A stretch of DNA of 64,000 nt, taken from Albugo candida. Its lineage: Eukaryota > Oomycota > Peronosporomycetes > Albuginales. The notes beneath the pieces are model-generated. The model was given only the letters and a program-made list of their open reading frames with translations. It had not been told where the DNA came from and searched no databases. Positions within the stretch are counted from its first letter, which is position 1. Each line of letters begins with the position of its first letter. The DNA lies in the NCBI GenBank assembly GCA_040437565.1, contig JBDOQK010000024.1, forward strand, positions 186,001 through 250,000, given 5' to 3'. The position numbers and the translations under genes are program-made. Positions 58,045 to 64,000 of the stretch are shown here, one piece after another.

Positions 58045-59645
58045 ACAGACAGCAGCACGACAAGATGGGTTGCCGAAGAAAGTTTTGAAGAATTCGTACT
58101 TTAGGCATAGTATAAAAATAGCAGCGTTACTAAGTTTTGATCAAGGTTTGACCTAACACATGCTGTCGTAAATATGGAAGCGAATTTGTCAGAGTTGACG
58201 TGAGACAAATAGCAGGACGACAAGATGGGTTGCCGGAGAAAGTTTTGAAGAATTCGTACTTTATGCATGGTATAAAAATAGCAGCGTTACTAAGTTTTGA
58301 TCAAGACTTGACCTAACACATGCTCTATCGTACCTATAGATATGCTTAGCATCGTGAAGCTGTGAATTAGCAAAGAAGTAAATTTCCTTTCATAAATTGG
58401 GTACCTCTAAGCGTACTTCCTACAAGCACGATAGCGCATCTAAAATCACATTCACGTTGTTCGCATACAAAAAGGTGTCCGTTACTGTAGTTTTACTTGT
58501 TAGTGCGACGTATAGAAACCGAGATCCAAACTTAGACATCTAATTTAATTCCTCTTCGAACTAAGAGGCAGAAGGTTGGTAACATCTTTCTTCCTAAGTC
58601 ACGGAATGTTTTCTATGCCGCTTTTCTTGACGCTACTATTAGATCAGGTTTAGCAATTTACAAGAGCAAGAACAGTATAGCCTGCGCCATTCGCAGGATT
58701 ATTGAAAAGTTGACATCTCGGTCATGTTCTTTTATCTTGACCGTCCCTCTATCGCTGCGCCTCTTTTTATTCCCAACTTTGTGTCACACATTTGTACACA
58801 TCTATTACTTGCAAGCATGTTCCACATGCTTAAGGCTCGCGTCTAGCACCTCCGTTAGACTTCCTATATTGCTATATCAACAGGCTGTCTAGCAAACACA
58901 AAGCGTTTTCATTAGCTTTCACCAGGGTAAAGGTAGGTTCTCCTCTACATATGCACTATGCAGAGAGCTACAGCTCCTGCCATAGATCCTATAACAAACA
59001 TGTAGTACGTTGAGTCCTCATCAACGAGTATACGTATTGCAGGTGAGAAATTGAGTTTGGACTATTGCTACTCACCTTGGTTACTCGACAGAATAGCAGA
59101 AAGCGCGAGCAATGATATGGCGCTTGCTAAAAAAAATCTGCATCGTCTGCTACTCAATCAGAAGAAAAACATGCGTGTCTGCCTGCACACTGAGTTACTT
59201 ATATATCGACGGGATGGCACTTCTTTGTTAGACACACTACGTTAACTAATCAGGATCGGAGGCCCAACAGAGTAACTGACGCGAGCGCTCAGCGTCTGGA
59301 AGATGCTTAGAACCAAGATGTTCAACACAGAAGTAGCTGATGATACGAGGCACAGCGAAAGAGGACGCATTTGATGAAAATAAGATCATGATCAGGGCGT
59401 TGAATTTCTCAATTATTATCGGGGGGAGGTAAGGACACTGGCGAAGTGCAAGAGAAGCTGAGTGAAAGATGGCAGAGATGTTCACGTGAACGATCGAAAT
59501 CAAGTAGTCATTTCACGGTTCAGCAGTTTCGATACCAAGAAGAACAGGAAAAGGATGGGTGCGGCTCGAAGAGAAATTGAGTTACATGCCAAGATTGGAT
59601 CTCGGTTTATATATGTCGCTCGTAGAGTACGCTTAGAGGTACTCA
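58045..59645. promoter_or_regulatory. Inverted-repeat spacer between head-to-head copies (unit C)
   Basis: Counterpart of 6623-8616. Diverged inverted blocks at about 57940-58560 and 59550-59870 carry the same AAAGTACG and CATGCTCT elements in opposite orientation. An extra direct repeat is present on the left: the GACAAGATGGGTTGCCG...GCAGCGTTACTAAGTTTTGAT block occurs at 58055-58145 and again at 58217-58307. Confidence 0.55.
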
Positions 59646-59954
59646 ATGTATGAAAGTAAATTTGCTACTTTGCCAACTTCCAGGTTAACGATGCAAAGCA
59701 TATCTGTAGTTACGACAGAGCATGTTGTCAGGTCAAACCCTTATCAAAACTTACCATTCTATACTATGCATAAAGTACGACTTTTTCGAAACTTTCTCCG
59801 GCAACGCATCCTCACAAAGTGCGCATTCTATATTATCAAACTTGGCAAGTCGAGAAAAAATTCTTCCATTTTTGCTAGCTGCAGTATACCCCAATGTCCC
59901 AATCGACCAGGAATTACCCTCTCATTATTCAACTTACGACTCGGGAGACAAAGG

Positions 59955-60845
59955 ATGAAAGCTTTTTCTCTAAGAACGTACGTTAGTTTTGGGATCGGAG
60001 CATTTTTCGCGCATCATAAGTTTGTGGTGGTTACAGGAGGCTTGTACGTTGAAGTTGTTACAAGCTCTGGATCGGCTTGTACGAGCAGTTTTTTTCCTGA
60101 CGAGATGTACACTGTGAGGCTACAAAGTACCGACTTGGACGGGGTGTTGGGTAAGCTGCAATTGGGCTACATCATCGAAAGGTTTCCAAACCCTCGATCA
60201 GAGTTTGTAGACCCTGAACAATCGCCAAAAGGACCCACAGAAAGGTCAGAAAATTCGTTCCGTTCTGCAAAAGAGTTGGGGGTAAAAGTCAAAAATCAAT
60301 GGTGCGCGACTCACTGGGAATTGGACGGAGACGCTTTGAAGAAATGGATCACATATAACATATTAAACAGTGATGGCAAGGAATGGTACATGAGTATTCA
60401 AGCTTATGTAACAGAGAATCCAGGAATATATGCTATCACGCCTGATTCGATGCGTTTGAAAAGTGATGAAGTCTCCTCAGGTAAAAATGTATTCATGCTT
60501 ATGGGGCCCCATAAGGCGGATATCTCTTATCTTGGAAAAGAATACAACGAAGAAAAAGTATCAATAAATCTTGATTATGAAGGTGTCGGAATCCCGCATT
60601 CACATTGCGAATACCTGAAGGAAGCGCTCAGAACACCTCGCGGAGCTGCTTCTTCCGCCGAAAAAAACGTTTTTATGATAATAACATTTCAGGGTAAAGC
60701 CATCAAATTTTATTTACACAAAATCGATTGCACTTCCTATTCACAAGATGGAGCATGGACAGTGGGTTTTCTCATCCTGCAAACTTATTCCGTCATAATT
60801 GATAGTACGGGTGGAAATACTCGCTTGAGCTTAAAGGAAAAATAA
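59955..60845 (+). CDS. Pepsin-fold-like secreted protein, intact family member
   Basis: Open frame of 296 codons from an ATG at 59955. Residues 1-20 form a hydrophobic leader (MKAFSLRTYVSFGIGAFFAH), then HHKFVVVTGGLYVEVV. Middle motif HWELDGDALKKWITYNIL at about residue 120. At about residue 200 VSINLDYEGVGIPHSHCEYL aligns with the second active-site loop of A1 proteases, but the DTG is replaced (N-L-D-Y). The end, WTVGFLILQTYSVIIDSTGG, fits the ILG-x-x-FL-x-x-Y-x-V-x-D strand of pepsins. Length suits a mature pepsin-like fold. The frame is also open upstream to 59646, in frame and conserved in unit A, so an N-terminal extension is possible. Probably secreted; role unknown, perhaps a pseudo-protease. 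Confidence 0.7.
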   Translation: MKAFSLRTYVSFGIGAFFAHHKFVVVTGGLYVEVVTSSGSACTSSFFPDEMYTVRLQSTDLDGVLGKLQLGYIIERFPNPRSEFVDPEQSPKGPTERSENSFRSAKELGVKVKNQWCATHWELDGDALKKWITYNILNSDGKEWYMSIQAYVTENPGIYAITPDSMRLKSDEVSSGKNVFMLMGPHKADISYLGKEYNEEKVSINLDYEGVGIPHSHCEYLKEALRTPRGAASSAEKNVFMIITFQGKAIKFYLHKIDCTSYSQDGAWTVGFLILQTYSVIIDSTGGNTRLSLKEK

Positions 60846-63800
60846 GAAGCAAGGTGGAAGCATCTGCATCATCTGATGTCATTTTGGGGACGTAAGTGCA
60901 TTTAAAAAGCGTTACGAATAGATCGGTTAACGTATAAATGATCACTTTTTTTTGCAAGATCAATTTGAATGTTATTTTGTTTCACGCATGAACACTTATC
61001 TCATGACATAGGTCCAGCATATGAGGTGTTTGGCAACTTAACGGCAAATGCCTGCTTTCTTTTCGACATCGATATCGATGTGTAAAAAATGCAACAAATG
61101 TAAGTCGGAGAGAAGCACACGTTCACCTCCCGTTCAACCTTGTAATCTCCGCGCTGAAGTGACACTCGACTGGTGAAATATAGTACTATTGTTACATGAT
61201 TGACTGTAGAAGGTACTTTCACGACCACTGACCCAAGATCGAACCAAACGCGTGACACTCGAATACGAGACAAGCTCAGTAGTCTGGATCCTCAAGATAT
61301 CGCCATCTACTTCGAGCCGAATGATCATCAATAATGCGATCGTCTCGATCATCGTGTACGTGTTGTACATGACGCAGCTTTCTGCTTGTTCGTGACTGGC
61401 GTTACACCAGCAGCCAAATTGGACACATGGAAAAGTAGATCATGGTCGTGCTAAGCTCCATTCAGTCAAGTTTTCAGTAGGTAGATAGAATCGCATACAC
61501 AATTCTAATCCCCGACTGTACAACACTTTGGTCCATGTTGGAAAAAGATTGACAAGGATTGGGAATATTGTGTTGACTTGTAAAAGGATCGATAGTAGTG
61601 TTGCAATCCGAAAGAGCGAAATGGTGTTGTATGGGTTGCAGCAGACCCATTCGAGTAGCTATTTCAGTCTCAATGTTCTCGCTTGAAGGCCTTACATCTA
61701 CACTGAAAGTAACAGACGGAATGTCGAGAAAGCTATTATGATAGGGTTGCACATCACGTAGACCTTTGAACTGAACATCGACCTGGCACTCGCTCTGTTG
61801 TTACGGAATTGTACAAAGGAGAAGATATGGCTTTGTGTTTGTTCGTATGATTGCTGGTATAAATTCTTTCGATTTATGGCTCTGTTTTATAGTATTGAAA
61901 AAGTTCCTGGACTTTCGTTCGTCCTTCTCAACCTTTTTTGCAGGAGACCTCAAAGATGGACACGGCTTGGTGAATGTCTACCAGGAATCTATTAGCTGGA
62001 GGGTCGTCTCCCCAAGAAGATATAGTTCGATCTCTTCCGAGAGTAAGCTGAGTTGACTCCAATATGGGCTCAGGTGTCGTTAAAACCATTCGAAAGCGGT
62101 GATTTAGCTCTATAATGTATTTTACAGCGTCGACTTGCATCAGTGCGATCATCGGGAATGCATGCTGGACGCCCAACGAGATGCATGGACACTGCTGAGG
62201 CCTTGTGTCATTTCAGAGCTTCCCCTCACACCATCTTTTCGCGCACCATACGCAGCTTTACTCCCACCCATACATCGTTGTCTTGCTATCTTCTTATCCA
62301 CCAGGCAGTTGACAGATTGCTGGACGGTAACTGTAGCCTTCCGTGGCTCATTCTGCACTATGCGGGCAATTATCCCTTCTGCACCCCATTTCTTCTCGAA
62401 TATCGATGGACTGTAGTCTCAAAAGTACGCGCTGAGGTTGACGCGCTCAAGCAAAGCCAGTCCCCGGTGGATGAATCAGTGACTTCCTCTCCGCACACTA
62501 CTTCGCCTGATCGAATGCCCTGCACCACGATCGATCAAGCGCTGCCATGACACTTACAAGCCGCGAACTCACGATATGTAGAGATCGTCTCGAAAAGGGA
62601 AGAAGGTGACTGAGGGTCATGCTAGGTGTTACATGTATCCTTCTTCCCCTGATTGAACTATGGTCGTATGAATTCAAAAATAATCGGTGCGGATCTCTTT
62701 TATAGCTTCAACTTGTGCTTATGCTAGCTTATCATCTTCGTATCTCGTACGTGAACATATACGCATCCAAAGTGTCCATACCGAATCAGTAAGATTGTTG
62801 ATGCCGAGGGACAAATTTCCGCAGGATACGTCTTTGACTTCTCAAATTAGCGGCGTTCCGGTTTCTGATAACCAGAGTCATGGGCTGACAATTACATTGA
62901 CCTAAGACTGGGATTGAGTATTTTAGCTTGTTCGCGTGGCTCGCTAAAAAAATTTTCCTACACAAAGCGTTTATGTAATCCTTCAGAGAAATCGTCCCAT
63001 CAGAGAATGCTTGAAGGAATCGGAAGCGGCTTGGCTGGGTCTAAGAAAGTTGTAACAGCCCCAAGAAAATATGTGTACGTGGCCGGATGATTCGTTGTCT
63101 CTACGGTGCTATATTTGCTGAAGCTGTCAAATCACGTATCGTTCATCCCAAGCAATTGCGAGGGGTTCAATGGCTCGATCAAAGAACGTGTGCGTGATCT
63201 TCCGCGCTGAAATAATGCGAAGAAATATGTCGGAACCACATAATTGCTCGAATTGATGGCATTGGGGTTTGTGTCGAAAAATCTTGAAAAATTGGAAACA
63301 CATAAACAAGTTCTTTTCTTAGTGGCATCCATGGTCGATGTACTGTCCTCACTCTCATAGAAACCAACTGAAAACGCTTCGAAGCCAACAAATCTTGATG
63401 ACTTCTCAGGAGCTTCGCGTCCATTCCCCCAAGACGATTGACACAATTAGCCAAACACCATTCGATGGTAGCAATGCGCTCATACAAGTCCATGCTTTTT
63501 CTCGATCGGTCTTGCGGCGTTGCGGTTCAGCTGCTTGTTTGGGGCCGAAATCCCATTGATCCGTGCATAGAAAAGAAGAACGTACGTGTCTTAGATATTT
63601 ACATCACCTCGAATCAATACATTGGATCCCGGGAAAAACATTGCAAGAGATACAGAATGGGAAAATTGACTCCAACTCGGCCGACATCAATCTCGTGTTG
63701 CAATTTCCGGGAAGATAATACAGAAGATGTGAAAATAGCACGATTGTTACCATATGAATTCTGCTTGTTGAGTTTAATCGCTTCTTCCAGCGATTCGACC

Positions 63801-63960
63801 AACATGCATACAAGCACAGTTCCAGCTATCTCTTTTGTGTTCGCGACATGGCGCATGCTAATATTGTCCAATAGCATAGCAACATGCCCCAGACTCCCGC
63901 TGAATCGCTCATTGATGTGCTGGTGATTTATTATGATTTGTGTGTATCGCGGGCAATGCA
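60846..63960 (-). pseudogene. Decayed minus-strand coding region(s), unit C counterpart of 12890-15950
   Basis: Collinear with unit A (for example the GATCGATTAACG / GATCGGTTAACG segment, then IIRLEVDGDILRI at about 61310 and SYGNNRAIFTS with EIDVGRVGVNFP at about 63700). The longest frames are minus 63614-63961 (115 codons) and minus 63179-63493 (104 codons, ERIATIEWCLANCVNRLGG), better kept than in unit A. The region continues past the window end, so the 5' end, where a secretion leader would be (17238 in unit A), is not seen. A plus ORF at 62143-62550 is not conserved. Family unrecognised. Confidence 0.45.
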
Positions 63961-64000
63961 TAGGATAAGTAGTATTTCCTACTATGACCAGAAAGCTGGT

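Noticed and set aside
1-64000. Polinton, giant-virus or capsid-bearing DNA element
   Set aside because: No capsid, packaging ATPase or protein-primed polymerase motifs were seen; all virus-like signal is LTR retrotransposon.

Overview
This is a eukaryotic window full of repeats and decayed genes. It most likely comes from an oomycete (water mould), perhaps a biotrophic plant pathogen. The main clue is a patch of mitochondrial-type sequence at 30760-32008 whose cox2 piece reads like oomycete cox2 ([24 protein letters not shown]) and uses the standard code. Copia and chromodomain-gypsy elements, short GT-AG introns and small secreted-protein families fit this. The species cannot be fixed from the sequence alone; a white rust or downy mildew is a guess.

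The host part is built from an old segmental duplication. Unit A (about 2.8-17.2 kb, interrupted by a LINE at 9835-12876) and unit C (about 54.2 kb to the window end) run in the same order and orientation. A short piece of the unit start recurs at 17.3-17.74 kb. Each full unit holds two head-to-head copies of one gene family: a broken minus-strand copy (5.4-6.6 kb; 56.9-58.0 kb) and a plus-strand copy (8797-9752, broken; 59955-60845, whole). A fifth, more diverged member lies at 22250-23389. By eye the family looks like a secreted pepsin-fold (A1) protein whose catalytic DTG motifs are not recognisable. Beside it are decayed reading frames, one possibly ML (MD-2-like lipid-binding) in type.

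Mobile elements fill the rest: copia fossils at 1-2074, 36382-40886 (with LTRs) and about 47040-50850; a Ty3/gypsy chromovirus fossil at 25399-28621; a non-LTR LINE with a 13-bp target duplication at 9835-12876; two minus-strand DDE DNA transposons at about 33430-35076 and 41525-43640 that bracket the middle copia; two neighbouring terminal-inverted-repeat elements at 43759-44868 and 44875-45831 that share a TTAT target; and two tRNA-like (SINE-type) sequences near 48.9-49.05 kb. The mitochondrial patch joins nad1, nad5 (in two opposite orientations), nad4, a tRNA 3' end and cox2.

The assembly has eleven gaps of exactly 100 N, clearly nominal in size. Six are flanked on both sides by the same sequence (206, 209, 1501, 42, 256 and 813 bp), so much apparent tandem duplication here is probably unmerged contig overlap or split haplotypes. 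The only family member that looks whole is the gene at 59955-60845; nearly everything else is fossil or decayed.
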